NCBI RefSeq assembly: GCF_017942085.1
Contig: NZ_JAGKSP010000024.1
Span: 1 to 54,646 of the forward strand
From: Paenibacillus lignilyticus
Lineage (GTDB): Bacteria; Bacillota; Bacilli; Paenibacillales; Paenibacillaceae
Length of the DNA: 54,646 nucleotides
Direction: 5' to 3'
Shown here: positions 25,147 through 34,588 of the stretch, one piece after another
Layout: each line of letters starts with the position of its first letter
Position numbering within the stretch: the first letter of the stretch is position 1
Position numbers and translations under genes: made by a program
The notes under the pieces: generated by a model
Database searches by the model: none
The model's input: only the letters and a program-made list of their open reading frames with translations
Told to the model about the DNA's origin: nothing

Positions 25147-25191
25147 AGAGGCTCTTCCTTAAGTCATTACAATGACCAAGGGAGAGCCTCT
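25147..25191 (-). terminator. Hairpin downstream of kdpE, possible terminator
   Basis: AGAGGCTCTTCCTT pairs with AAGGGAGAGCCTCT. On the minus strand the following T-run is short (TTTGCTGCTT), so termination strength is uncertain. Confidence 0.55.
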
Positions 25192-25245
25192 CACGATTTG
25201 AAAATAAAAAATAGAGACCGAAGACTATCTATATATGGGACAGAC

Positions 25246-25398
25246 CATGTAGATCTCCAGGTGAGCTACATTCTCTCAATTCACCAAAATTCAACACATG
25301 TAGCTCTCAAGAAGAGCTTCTTTCTTTCATTGCTCCGAATTCTGATCCATGTAGATCTCCAGAAGAACTCTTCGAATTCTTCCCTCATCCAGAGTGTT
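25246..25398. repeat. Three 51-bp repeats starting CATGTAG(A/C)TCTC
   Basis: Copies start at 25246, 25297 and 25348, exactly 51 bp apart. Each begins CATGTAGMTCTC and continues with an imperfect hairpin, clearest in copy 2 (AGCTCT-CAAG-AAGAGCT). The block lies between kdpE and the importer terminator, in the likely 3' UTR of kdpE. The rest of the 25057-25458 gap holds only the two hairpins. Confidence 0.75.
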
Positions 25399-25458
25399 GC
25401 TCTGGGAGCCACTCTTCCATCTCGTAGACCGGCGCACTTCCGAGACACCCTCTGCTTC

Positions 25459-26157
25459 TCAATCCTGCAGCAAGAACCGATATCCAATACCCGGCTCCGT
25501 CTCAATGAATACCGGCCTCGTCGGATCCTCTTCCAGCTTCTTGCGTAAATGGCCAATATAGATGCGCAAATAATGGCTGTCCGTCTCGTGGTGATGACCG
25601 CCCCAGACCTGCTGAAGCAACTGGCGCTGCGTGATGACTTTGCCCGCACTCGAGGCTAATACTTTCAAGAGATCATATTCCGTCGGCGTCAGCTTCACTC
25701 GATTGCCGTCCAGTTCAACGACCCGTTGCGCCAAATCAATCATAAGCCGACCGAACTGTAGAACCGGTTCATCGGCAGATTTGGCAGCATGGCGGAGCGC
25801 AACGCGTATTCTCGCAAGAAGCTCTCCCATGCCAAACGGCTTGGTGACGTAATCGTCCGCCCCGCTGTCGAGCGCCGCAATCTTATCGTCTTCTCGATCC
25901 TTGGCCGTCAATACGATCACCGGTATACGCGACCACTCGCGGACTCGGCGCAGCACCTCCATGCCGGAAATATCCGGCAAGCCAAGATCGAGCACAATAA
26001 GGTCGGGATGGATAATGCTCGCTTGATAAACGCCGTCTTCTCCCGTTGCTGCCGTATGAATATCAAAGTGATGCGCTTGTAAGGAGACTTGAAGCAGCTT
26101 GCGAATTTGCGGCTCGTCATCAATGATCAAGATACGTGCTCCGGTTGTTGTCGTCAT
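25459..26157 (-). CDS. kdpE: KdpE, OmpR-family response regulator
   Basis: A 232-aa two-component regulator. The receiver has the acidic pair DDE (residues 13-15), phosphorylation site D57 in LIVLDLGLPD, and the KPF motif. The C-terminal winged helix has ELDGNRVKLTPTEYDLLKVL and the tail GIGYRF, typical of the OmpR group. It activates kdpFABC on low potassium or salt stress. The start codon overlaps the histidine-kinase stop as ATGA. A KdpE-box-like sequence lies ahead of the kdp genes (34874). Confidence 0.93.
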   Translation of the reverse strand: MTTTTGARILIIDDEPQIRKLLQVSLQAHHFDIHTAATGEDGVYQASIIHPDLIVLDLGLPDISGMEVLRRVREWSRIPVIVLTAKDREDDKIAALDSGADDYVTKPFGMGELLARIRVALRHAAKSADEPVLQFGRLMIDLAQRVVELDGNRVKLTPTEYDLLKVLASSAGKVITQRQLLQQVWGGHHHETDSHYLRIYIGHLRKKLEEDPTRPVFIETEPGIGYRFLLQD

Positions 26158-27752
26158 ATCCGTTCGTTATCCCCTTCCGGAGTCATTTGTTCGAGAAAGC
26201 TCTGGTCTCCAAGCGGCAGCGCAATTTGGATAACGGTACCTTTAGGAAGGTTAGGCTCTGCAGCAATCATTCCCCCATGCGCTTCTATGATGCCTTTGCA
26301 GATCGCTAGTCCAAGCCCCGTTCCGGGCACATGCTTGGTCGTGCTGCCACGGTAAAATTTATCGAATATCTGATCAAGCTCAGCGGCAGGAATACCCAAC
26401 CCGGAATCGGCTATGCTAATCCTAACATGCGTTTCATCCTGCCTCACGGAAATCACGATGGCGCTCTCATCCGGTGAATACTTAATGGCATTGCTGACCA
26501 CGTTAACCAGCACTTGCTCAAGCAGCACTTCATCGCCAAGCACAATCGGAATTCGCTCCGGCAGGTTCACCCGTATTTCGCGATTGCGCCGAAAGTCCTT
26601 CACTTGGGACAAGACAACTCCGATAATGTCTCCGACGTCGCACCAGTTTTTACGCAGCCGGAGCATGCCGCTTTCCAATTGGACCATGCCAAGCAGGTTC
26701 GTAACGAGCCGATTCATGCGCAAAGCGCCGTCTCTAATGGTTGCAAGCAATTCGCGCCGGTCCTCGGAAGAAAACATCTGGTCACCTTCGATGAGCCCCG
26801 TTGCTGACCCAATGATCGTTGCGAGCGGTGTTCGCAATTCATGGGAAACGGAGTCCAGCAGCGCCGTTCGAAGGCGCTCGGATTCAGCGGTCAAATGGGC
26901 AAGCTTCGCCTCTTCGCCTAACTTCACCCTTGCAATTGCACTCGCTGCGAGTCCGGCGAAGGCTTCCAGCAGCCTTTTATTTTCCATCGATAGAGTAGCC
27001 GGCCTTTCATCGCTCACGAGATTCACGGCTAATACGCCGTATACCCGCTCCTCCGTGAGCAGCGGCACATACAAGCCGGGGAATTCTCTTAATGTGCCTG
27101 AACCCCTTCCTGCCATCTCCCCGTGTGCGTACACCCATTTGGCGATAGCCGTCTCCGATTCTCCCATGCCCCAGTCCCCGCTTGCGGAAGAAGCGGCTAA
27201 TGTAAGCTCATCCCGGCTGTCAGGCAAATAGAGCGCCACCTGCGAATGGATGGTGGCCGAAACTTGGCGGCAAACGTTCTCGAGCAGCGATCGAATGTCC
27301 GCAATAGCCGTCATTTCCCGGCTTAGTGTATAGAGCGATGCCGTGTGGGCTTCTCTTTGCTTTGCCAGATTCAGCTGGTGTTTGAGCCTCGCGGCCAGGC
27401 TAGCCGTCAGTGCGGCAACCGCAAGGTAGACGACAAAGGAAATGAGATAACGCAAATCCGCTACCGTAAAGCTGAGAAAAGGCGGGACAAAGAAAAAATC
27501 AAAGGCAAGCACGCCTAAAGCCGCAGCATAAAACGAAGGGGCAAGTCCCCAATATACCGCGCTCAACAATACGGGAAATAAATAGATAAGTGCAATGTTA
27601 ACCATATCGAAGGCCAGTTCAAGAGCATGGAGAACGATGGTTAACAAGGTGACGCATAAGGTAACCCAAACGTAAGGCTTCATCGAAAAAGCTCTGATTT
27701 CCAAGGCTAAATTCATTCTCATCACATCCTGTAGATCACGACTATATGCCAT
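26154..27752 (-). CDS. KdpD C-terminal half: membrane histidine kinase (separate ORF)
   Basis: A 532-codon protein equal to the C-terminal half of KdpD. It has a DUF4118 four-helix membrane block (about 25-125, WVTLCVTLLTIVLHALELAF), a GAF-like domain (about 145-270), HisKA with SVSHELRTPLATI (phospho-His H304) and an HATPase with NVVSNAIKYS, DSGLGIP and GTGLGLAI. It lacks the N-terminal KdpD/USP sensor, which is the previous gene. Both frames are in register: TAA, CGA, ATG. No ribosome-binding site precedes ATG 27752; an AGGA lies before a later ATG (residue 13), so true initiation may be there or by reinitiation. Confidence 0.88.
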   Translation of the reverse strand: MAYSRDLQDVMRMNLALEIRAFSMKPYVWVTLCVTLLTIVLHALELAFDMVNIALIYLFPVLLSAVYWGLAPSFYAAALGVLAFDFFFVPPFLSFTVADLRYLISFVVYLAVAALTASLAARLKHQLNLAKQREAHTASLYTLSREMTAIADIRSLLENVCRQVSATIHSQVALYLPDSRDELTLAASSASGDWGMGESETAIAKWVYAHGEMAGRGSGTLREFPGLYVPLLTEERVYGVLAVNLVSDERPATLSMENKRLLEAFAGLAASAIARVKLGEEAKLAHLTAESERLRTALLDSVSHELRTPLATIIGSATGLIEGDQMFSSEDRRELLATIRDGALRMNRLVTNLLGMVQLESGMLRLRKNWCDVGDIIGVVLSQVKDFRRNREIRVNLPERIPIVLGDEVLLEQVLVNVVSNAIKYSPDESAIVISVRQDETHVRISIADSGLGIPAAELDQIFDKFYRGSTTKHVPGTGLGLAICKGIIEAHGGMIAAEPNLPKGTVIQIALPLGDQSFLEQMTPEGDNERI

Positions 27753-27755
27753 TCG

Positions 27756-30077
27756 TTATTGGGTTTGAGCATCAAAGTCAGCCACAATCAATACATCCAT
27801 ATGCCTGGTAAGCCGAATGAGCTGATTGACGACGGAACCCTTCCAAAGCGCTTCCCAGAAGGATAGCTTCGGTTGACCAATGACCAGCTGCGTCGCTTCA
27901 ACCTCATCCGCTTTGGAAGCCAAGACAACGGCGATTTGTCGGTTCTGATGCTCTTCATGGATCATAAACTTCCCGCCTAATCGTTCCGTCAATTTCTCCA
28001 ATGCAGCCAGCCGTTTCTTCAGTTCTTCCGAACAGCTGCCTCCTACCTGGACATAATTGACATACCAAGCGGCTTTAAGCCGATACGCCGTTCGGAAGCC
28101 GCGCCGTATCAAACGTTCGGCATGCGGCGTACTGTTGACGCAGATAAAGATCACTTCTTTCCTTCTCCACGGACCGCGCAGCGAACTCTTCCGCTCGAAC
28201 GACTCCAATCGTTCATCGACATCGTCGGCGATTTCGCGAAGGGCCAGCTCTCGCAAAGCAATCAGGTTCCCTGTTTTGAAGAAGTTATTTAGCGCTTGAT
28301 CGACTTTCGTCATGGCATAGACTTTGCCTTCCCGCATCCGATGCTGGAGCGCTTCCGGCGCAACATCAATGAGCTGCACCTCATCGGCCAAATGAAGAAT
28401 GCTATCGGGTACCGTTTCCCGGACACGAACCCCGGTAATTTGTTCGACAGCATCATTCAAACTCTCCAGATGCTGCACATTGACGGTTGAAATGACCGAA
28501 ATGCCGGCATCCAATATTTCCAGCACATCTTCATATCGCTTCTTATACTTGCTTCCGGGCACATTCGTATGGGCTAGCTCATCGACCAGTACAACCTCGG
28601 GACATCTTCGGATAATCGCATCGGTATCCATCTCCTCAAGGGTAACTCCTTGATATACCATACGCTTTCGGTCAATGACATTCAAGCTGCCGATCTGCTG
28701 GATCGTTTCTGCCCGGTTATGGGTTTCCAGCAGTCCAACCTGGACATCAATGCCTTTCTTCAGATGGTCGTTCCCTTCTCGCAGCATCATATACGTTTTG
28801 CCCACTCCGGGAGCAGCGCCGATATACACTTTAAATTTGCCGCGTCTGATCTGGTCGATCTTCTCCGATACTTCCTGCTCGCTGAGTCGTTTATATTTCT
28901 GCTGCTCCGTGGCAGCTGTCATTTGCGCCGGGAGAATCCGCTCCCCCTCGTTAGCCGTCGAATCGGCGACTAGAAACAGGTCGATATTTTTCGTGATTTT
29001 GAGAAGTTCGCTAATAATGGACCCTTGCCAAAATTCCTGCCACCGCGTTTGCTTCGAATGCCCCATGACGATGCGCGTCACATTATGCTGGGTCGCATAA
29101 TGCACCAGCGTCCTCGGAATGCGCCTCCGCTTTGGGAATGGCAGCTCTTCAAACTTACCGTCCACTTTCTCTACAAGCTTAATCGTACTTCTCCGAAAGG
29201 TTGCCTCTTCTTTCGATAAAGGCTTCTTTAATTTGCGAAACGTAATCACGACCAAGTCGCCGTTCAGCCGCTTGGCTATTTGCTGTCCTCGCCTGACATA
29301 GATCGATCCGTTCCAGTGGTACTGCGTCGTGACAAGGATGCGCTCCGCTGCGCCGGATGGTCCGATCAGCCCCATTTCTTCGCGATGCGATTTCAAGGAT
29401 TCATTCACATCCTCCGCAACCAGCCGAAGCGCAAGTTCGCGAAGCACGCCTAAATTGCCTCGTTTAAACACCGTTGCATCCCTATTCCCTTTCAGATGTC
29501 CTTCGGCCATTCGATTCAATACCGTTTCCGGGGTGACGTCAATCAACCTCACTTCATCGGCCAATTCAAGCGTATCCGCGGGAACCGTACACGCCGCTTC
29601 AATCCCCGTAAGCTTATGGGCGATTTCAGTGTAGCCTTCAAGCTCGTATACGTTAACCGTCGTAATTACGCTTATCGCATGCGAGAGCAGAAATTTGATA
29701 TCCTCCAGCCGGGTAGGAAAACGGGCATCCGGACGATTTCGGTGCGCAAGGCCGTCTACGAGAACGACTTCCGGATTTCGCTCCAGCAGCGCATCGAGGT
29801 TCAAATCTTTGAACTCAGCGCCGTCTTTATACCAATGAATGCTAGGAACCCGCTCTAGATCACCTAGCTGCTCTACCGTCTCGGGTCGCTGCAGCGTTGA
29901 CACTGCGCAGATGACCACATCGATGCCTTGCTGCTTCAAGGTCTGTCCTTCGCGCAGCATATGATAGGTTTTTCCCGAGCCGCTGACAGGACCGATGTAG
30001 ATCTTCAGCGTACCGCGGTGGAGCTTCGAGATGGAGTGCAAAATATCTTCCGGCGTTTTGCGTTTAAAGCTTTCCAC
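27756..30077 (-). CDS. KdpD N-terminal sensor with two tandem KdpD-USP modules
   Basis: A 773-aa cytoplasmic protein made of two KdpD sensor units about 391 residues apart. Unit 1: P-loop GPVSGSGKT (28-36), Walker B-like VVLVDGLAHRN (~105-114), USP-like domain (~245-373). Unit 2: P-loop GAAPGVGKT (420-428), VVLVDELAHTN, USP-like domain (~640-768). In unit 1 the usual Glu of DELAH is Gly, so it may not hydrolyse ATP. The USP part is where c-di-AMP binds in staphylococcal KdpD. No kinase domain is present; it is the next gene. Start is GTG 30077 (AGAGGGG 9 nt upstream); the ATG at 30131 sits in the kdpC terminator. Confidence 0.87.
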   Translation of the reverse strand: MESFKRKTPEDILHSISKLHRGTLKIYIGPVSGSGKTYHMLREGQTLKQQGIDVVICAVSTLQRPETVEQLGDLERVPSIHWYKDGAEFKDLNLDALLERNPEVVLVDGLAHRNRPDARFPTRLEDIKFLLSHAISVITTVNVYELEGYTEIAHKLTGIEAACTVPADTLELADEVRLIDVTPETVLNRMAEGHLKGNRDATVFKRGNLGVLRELALRLVAEDVNESLKSHREEMGLIGPSGAAERILVTTQYHWNGSIYVRRGQQIAKRLNGDLVVITFRKLKKPLSKEEATFRRSTIKLVEKVDGKFEELPFPKRRRIPRTLVHYATQHNVTRIVMGHSKQTRWQEFWQGSIISELLKITKNIDLFLVADSTANEGERILPAQMTAATEQQKYKRLSEQEVSEKIDQIRRGKFKVYIGAAPGVGKTYMMLREGNDHLKKGIDVQVGLLETHNRAETIQQIGSLNVIDRKRMVYQGVTLEEMDTDAIIRRCPEVVLVDELAHTNVPGSKYKKRYEDVLEILDAGISVISTVNVQHLESLNDAVEQITGVRVRETVPDSILHLADEVQLIDVAPEALQHRMREGKVYAMTKVDQALNNFFKTGNLIALRELALREIADDVDERLESFERKSSLRGPWRRKEVIFICVNSTPHAERLIRRGFRTAYRLKAAWYVNYVQVGGSCSEELKKRLAALEKLTERLGGKFMIHEEHQNRQIAVVLASKADEVEATQLVIGQPKLSFWEALWKGSVVNQLIRLTRHMDVLIVADFDAQTQ

Positions 30078-30103
30078 TGGCGATTTCCCCTCTATGCGAA
30101 AGA

Positions 30104-30156
30104 TGAATAAAACCGAGAAAGCCACCCCCATAGAAATGGAGGCGGCCGCTTGATTA
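30104..30156 (-). terminator. Hairpin between kdpC and the KdpD gene
   Basis: On the minus strand GCCGCCTCCAT pairs with ATGGGGGTGGC around a TTCT loop, followed by TTTCTCGGTTTTATT. It begins at the kdpC stop and may reduce expression of the sensor genes relative to the transporter. Confidence 0.65.
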
Positions 30157-30717
30157 TTGCTTCACTTGCTTCAATAGCTCCATATTGATTTCCGTTACAT
30201 TCACGCGCGGTTCCCCGAAAATGCCAAGCTGGCGACTTGTCGTTTTGGCATCCACGAGTTCATTAAGCTCCTGCTCCGAAATCCCCGTCTCTTTGCTAAT
30301 TCTCGGCACTTGCGCCTTGGCTGCTTCCGGAGACAAATCCGGATCAAAGCCGGAGCCCGAGATGGTTACCAGATCGGCAGGAATGTCCGTCAAATTCGGA
30401 TTATCCTTCCGAAGCGCGTCGATTTGCTCCTTCATCGCTTTCACGTATTCCGGATAGCCGACTGCCATATTGGAGCCGGCTGTGGCAGTCGGATCAAATT
30501 TCGCATTTGAAGCTCTAGGATGAAACAATTCCGGCGATTGAAAGTCCTGCGCGATCAGCTCCGAACCCACAAACTTGCCGTTTACCTCAATTAGGCTGCC
30601 TCCGGCTTGTTTCGGGAATAATGCCCCCGCTACGCCGGTTGTTACTAAGGGATAAATGAGTCCGCAAAGCAGCATCAGCACTACGGACAATCGTATCGCG
30701 GTCAGTGTCATCTTCAT
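30154..30717 (-). CDS. kdpC: KdpC, potassium-transporting ATPase subunit C
   Basis: A 187-aa subunit with one N-terminal membrane helix (RLSVVLMLLCGLIYPLVTTGV) and an extracytoplasmic domain with HPRASNAKFDPTATAGSN, the conserved signature of KdpC, and LVTISGSGFDPDLSPEAA. It stabilises the KdpA-KdpB complex and assists potassium binding. Length is close to the E. coli protein (190). It follows kdpB by 12 bp. Confidence 0.95.
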   Translation of the reverse strand: MKMTLTAIRLSVVLMLLCGLIYPLVTTGVAGALFPKQAGGSLIEVNGKFVGSELIAQDFQSPELFHPRASNAKFDPTATAGSNMAVGYPEYVKAMKEQIDALRKDNPNLTDIPADLVTISGSGFDPDLSPEAAKAQVPRISKETGISEQELNELVDAKTTSRQLGIFGEPRVNVTEINMELLKQVKQ

Positions 30718-30729
30718 ATGATTATCTCC

Positions 30730-32772
30730 TTAAACGAGTTGAAGACCATGAAGCACCAGGTCTATGATTTTTATGCCGATGAAAGGAACGATAACCCCGC
30801 CAAGGCCGTAGATCAGAACGTTGCGAGTAAGCAGCGCGTCTGCTGTCATGGCACGGTATTTCACGCCTCTCATCGCAATCGGGATGAGCAGCGGGATAAT
30901 GACGGCGTTAAAAATCAACGCGGACAAGATCGCCGATTTCGGCGAAGCCAGATGCATGATGTTCAGCGATTGCAGCTGAGGCATCGCCAATATGAACATA
31001 GCCGGGATAATCGCGAAATATTTGGCGATATCATTGGCAATCGAGAATGTCGTAAGGGCGCCACGGGTAATGAGCAACTGTTTGCCGATCGAGACCACCG
31101 ACAACAGCTTCGTCGGATCGGAATCCAAATCGATCATATTGGCCGCTTCCTTCGCAGCCATCGTTCCCGAATTCATAGCCAGACCAACGTCGGCTTGAGC
31201 CAGCGCCGGAGCATCATTCGTACCGTCACCCGTCATCGCAACGAGCTTGCCTTCTTGCTGTTCCTTCTTGATCGCGGCAATTTTGTCCTCCGGCTTCGCT
31301 TCGGCGATGAAATCATCGACTCCCGCTTCCAGGGCAATCGTAGCCGCAGTTAGCGGATTGTCGCCCGTACACATGATGGTTTTGATTCCCATTGACCGCA
31401 TTTCGGCAAAACGTTCCTTCAGTCCGGGCTTCACGGTATCCTTCAAGTAAATGACACCGTAAATACGATTACCTACGGCCGCGGCGAGCGGGGTTCCTCC
31501 CGCTCTGGCAATCCGGTTCGATGCTTCTTCTAAATCGCTCGGAATGCTGCCGCCATTGGCGGAAACAAATTTCTTAATGGCATCGACCGCACCTTTGCGG
31601 ATCTGAACGCCTCCTGCCATATCGAGTCCTGACATTCTTGTTTCGGCCGTAAACTCAACAACTTCAGCACTTCCATATTCGTTCTCTGACCAAGATTCGC
31701 CGAGTTTGCCGGCAAGCTCCACGATCGAACGGCCTTCAGGCGTTTCATCCTTCACGGAAGCCTGCAAAGCAGCGAATGTCATTTCCTTGGCGGTGACGCC
31801 TTTTACAGGTATGAACTCCGCGGCCATCCGATTACCGTACGTGATCGTGCCCGTTTTATCCAGAATCAGTGTATCGATATCGCCCGCAGCCTCTACCGCT
31901 TTACCGGACATCGCAAGTACATTATATTGCGTAACCCGGTCCATGCCGGCAATCCCAATAGCCGATAACAACGCGCCGATGGTTGTCGGTATTAGACAAA
32001 CGAGCAAGGCGATGAGTGTGGCGATATCTAAATTGACGTTCAGATAATCCGCCATCGGGACCATTGTGATGATAACAATAAGGAAAATGATCGTTAGTAC
32101 AGCAAGCAGCGTCGTTAACGCCAGCTCATTCGGTGTTTTTTGCCGTTTGGCGCCTTCTACGAGTGAAATCATTCGATCAAGGAAAGACTCACCCGGATCT
32201 GTCATCACCTTCACAATAATATAGTCTGAAGCCACTCGCGTTCCGCCTGTAACCGAGGAGAAATCGCCGCCGGCTTCCTTGATCACAGGTGCAGATTCAC
32301 CTGTGATCGCCGATTCATCGATGGATGCCAGACCCTCAATAATTTCGCCGTCTGTCGGAATAAGCTCGCCGGCTTCCACACGGACAATGTCGCCTTTCTT
32401 CAGCTGTGTAGAGGGAACCTGTTTAAAGGATCCGTCGCGTTGCACAAGCTTCGCCATCGTTTCCGATTTCGTTTTCCGAAGGGTATCCGCCTGCGCCTTG
32501 CCTCGACCTTCCGCGAGCGCTTCAGCGAAATTGCCAAACAACACGGTGAAAAGCAAGACGAAAAACACTGCCAAATTAAAGCCTCGACCCGCACTCTCGG
32601 CCCCAAATAGATCAGGCTGTATGGATAGCAGCAACGTAATAACCGTACCTACTTCAACGATAAACATTACCGGGTTCTTGATCATGACCGCCGGATTCAG
32701 TTTCTTAAAGGCATCCAGTATCGCCTGCGATGCAATTTCCTTCGTTATCATTTTTCTGCGTGCAGCAGCCAT
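30730..32772 (-). CDS. kdpB: KdpB, P-type ATPase catalytic subunit
   Basis: A 680-aa P-type ATPase. The phosphorylation motif is DKTGTIT with D305; the actuator loop is TGESAPV; the hinge is MTGDGTNDAPALAQADVG. Hydrolysis of ATP drives high-affinity potassium uptake through KdpA. Length agrees with E. coli KdpB (682). TTAAGGAGAG lies 8 nt upstream of the ATG. It follows kdpA by 18 bp. Confidence 0.97.
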   Translation of the reverse strand: MAAARRKMITKEIASQAILDAFKKLNPAVMIKNPVMFIVEVGTVITLLLSIQPDLFGAESAGRGFNLAVFFVLLFTVLFGNFAEALAEGRGKAQADTLRKTKSETMAKLVQRDGSFKQVPSTQLKKGDIVRVEAGELIPTDGEIIEGLASIDESAITGESAPVIKEAGGDFSSVTGGTRVASDYIIVKVMTDPGESFLDRMISLVEGAKRQKTPNELALTTLLAVLTIIFLIVIITMVPMADYLNVNLDIATLIALLVCLIPTTIGALLSAIGIAGMDRVTQYNVLAMSGKAVEAAGDIDTLILDKTGTITYGNRMAAEFIPVKGVTAKEMTFAALQASVKDETPEGRSIVELAGKLGESWSENEYGSAEVVEFTAETRMSGLDMAGGVQIRKGAVDAIKKFVSANGGSIPSDLEEASNRIARAGGTPLAAAVGNRIYGVIYLKDTVKPGLKERFAEMRSMGIKTIMCTGDNPLTAATIALEAGVDDFIAEAKPEDKIAAIKKEQQEGKLVAMTGDGTNDAPALAQADVGLAMNSGTMAAKEAANMIDLDSDPTKLLSVVSIGKQLLITRGALTTFSIANDIAKYFAIIPAMFILAMPQLQSLNIMHLASPKSAILSALIFNAVIIPLLIPIAMRGVKYRAMTADALLTRNVLIYGLGGVIVPFIGIKIIDLVLHGLQLV

Positions 32773-32790
32773 TGTAATCTCTCCTTAAGT

Positions 32791-34473
32791 TTATTGCGGC
32801 ATGGCCAGATGTTCAGCAATTGGCCCCAGTGCAAGCGCAGGGAAGAACGTAAGCGCTCCGATCACGAGAATGATCATGATGAGAATTCCCGTGAACAATG
32901 GTGTATTCGTGCGCAGCGTCCCGGTAGTTACCGGTACAATTCGTTTAACCGCAAGAGATCCGGCAATCGCAAGCATCGCAATGATTGAAATATAGCGGCC
33001 AAACAACATCACTAGACCGATACCTATATTGTAGAAGTCGGTATTCGCGCTCAAACCGCCAAATGCGGAACCATTGTTTGCCCCGCCGGATGTAAAGGCA
33101 TAAAGCACTTCGGATAATCCGTGCGTACCTGCGTTCGCTATGGACGCGGTAGCAACAGGCGTTGCAAGTGCAAGCGCGGTCGGTGCCAGAATGATTAAAG
33201 GATGAATGAGCAGCGCAATTGCAGCAAGCTTTACTTCTTTTCCTTCGATTTTCTTACCGAGGAATTCCGGCGTGCGCCCAACCATCAGACCGCAAATGAA
33301 TACCGATAAGATGAGATACAATAACCCATTGAGGAGCCCGACGCCTTTACCGCCGAATACGTTATTCAGCATCATTTCGGACAACGCAACTAAACCGCCC
33401 ATCGGTGTTAACGATTCGTGCATGTTGTTTACAGATCCCGTCGTCGCTGCTGTCGTCACCGCCGTAAACAATGCGGACTGCGATTCGCCAAACCTTACCT
33501 CCTTGCCCTCCATATTTCCGTGAAGGCCTGCCGCATCAAGAGCGGGAACGCCTTTATATTCCGATACAAATACGACTGTGAGCATAACCAAGAAGATAAG
33601 TCCCATAGCCGCAAATACGGCCCAGCCCTGCTTCTTGTTCTTAATCATCAAACCGAAAGCATACACAAGCGCGGTTGGAAGCAGCATCATGCAAATAATG
33701 TGAACCATGTTAGCAAGCGGTGTAGGATTCTCGAACGGATGTGCCGCGTTCGTTCCGAACCATCCTCCGCCGTTCGTACCGATATGTTTGATCGATTCAA
33801 GCGATGCAACGAGCCCTCTAGTTATCGTCTGCTGAGCCCCTTCAAGTGTGGTTACATCCACAGCACCTTGGAACGTCTGCGGAATGCCTTGAAATACAAG
33901 AAATAATGCGACCAAGAAGCTGAGCGGCAGGAATACACGCGTAATGCCGCGTACGATATCCACATAGAAGTTACCGAGATTATCCTGACGGCCAACGAGT
34001 CCGCGAATGAACGCAATCGCTATTGCAAAGCCGGTTGCCGCCGACGTGAACATCGGAAAGGTAATCGCAAGCAATTGAGACAAGTAAGAAAGTCCATTCT
34101 CACCTGAGTACGACTGCCAGTTTGTATTCGTAATAAACGATACGGCTGTATTAAAAGCCTGCGCTGCCGGCATATTGCCGATTATCCCATCCGGATTGAG
34201 CGGCAGGAAACTTTGAAACCGCAGGACCAGATACAATAGAATCATCATGACGAAGTTGGTAAGCAGGACGGCCGCTATATACTGTTTCCATCCCATCGCT
34301 TCATCTTCGCGTACGCCCATCAACCGGTACAGCATGCGTTCGAAAGGACCGAATACCCGATCGAGCCCCGTTTTTTCTCGTTGAAAGACTTTAACTAAAT
34401 AACTGCCTACCGGCTTAACCAATAAGCCGATGATGATAAGCGTTATGGCAACCTGTATGAATCCCATACTCAT
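32791..34473 (-). CDS. kdpA: KdpA, potassium-binding subunit
   Basis: A 560-aa membrane channel-like subunit with about ten helices, related to the SKT potassium channels. Selectivity-filter-like loops are visible as TNTNWQSYSGE, GTNGGGWFGTNAAHPF, TTAATTGSVNN and TSGGANNGSAFGG. It selects potassium outside the membrane and passes it through the Kdp complex. Length matches E. coli KdpA (557). The start follows kdpF by 25 bp. Confidence 0.97.
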   Translation of the reverse strand: MSMGFIQVAITLIIIGLLVKPVGSYLVKVFQREKTGLDRVFGPFERMLYRLMGVREDEAMGWKQYIAAVLLTNFVMMILLYLVLRFQSFLPLNPDGIIGNMPAAQAFNTAVSFITNTNWQSYSGENGLSYLSQLLAITFPMFTSAATGFAIAIAFIRGLVGRQDNLGNFYVDIVRGITRVFLPLSFLVALFLVFQGIPQTFQGAVDVTTLEGAQQTITRGLVASLESIKHIGTNGGGWFGTNAAHPFENPTPLANMVHIICMMLLPTALVYAFGLMIKNKKQGWAVFAAMGLIFLVMLTVVFVSEYKGVPALDAAGLHGNMEGKEVRFGESQSALFTAVTTAATTGSVNNMHESLTPMGGLVALSEMMLNNVFGGKGVGLLNGLLYLILSVFICGLMVGRTPEFLGKKIEGKEVKLAAIALLIHPLIILAPTALALATPVATASIANAGTHGLSEVLYAFTSGGANNGSAFGGLSANTDFYNIGIGLVMLFGRYISIIAMLAIAGSLAVKRIVPVTTGTLRTNTPLFTGILIMIILVIGALTFFPALALGPIAEHLAMPQ

Positions 34474-34498
34474 GTTATGAATCCTCCGCCCTTACCAT

Positions 34499-34576
34499 TT
34501 AGAATTTTTCAGGTTTTACTAAAACAAATCCAAGGTACAAGATTAGAATAGCTGCAATAATACCGACGATAATCAT
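34499..34576 (-). CDS. kdpF: KdpF, small Kdp subunit (25 aa)
   Basis: A 25-residue single-helix peptide, MIIVGIIAAILILYLGF, ending LVKPEKF. Hydrophobic span, length, LVKPEKF tail and position directly before kdpA are those of KdpF, which stabilises the complex. GGGAGG lies 7 nt upstream, overlapping the stop region of the 28-aa peptide gene. Confidence 0.92.
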   Translation of the reverse strand: MIIVGIIAAILILYLGFVLVKPEKF

Positions 34577-34588
34577 AGCGTTACCTCC

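Noticed and set aside
30078..30131. ATG 30131 as start of the double-sensor KdpD
   Set aside because: The extra 18 codons lie in the kdpC terminator hairpin, and GTG 30077 has a better ribosome-binding site.
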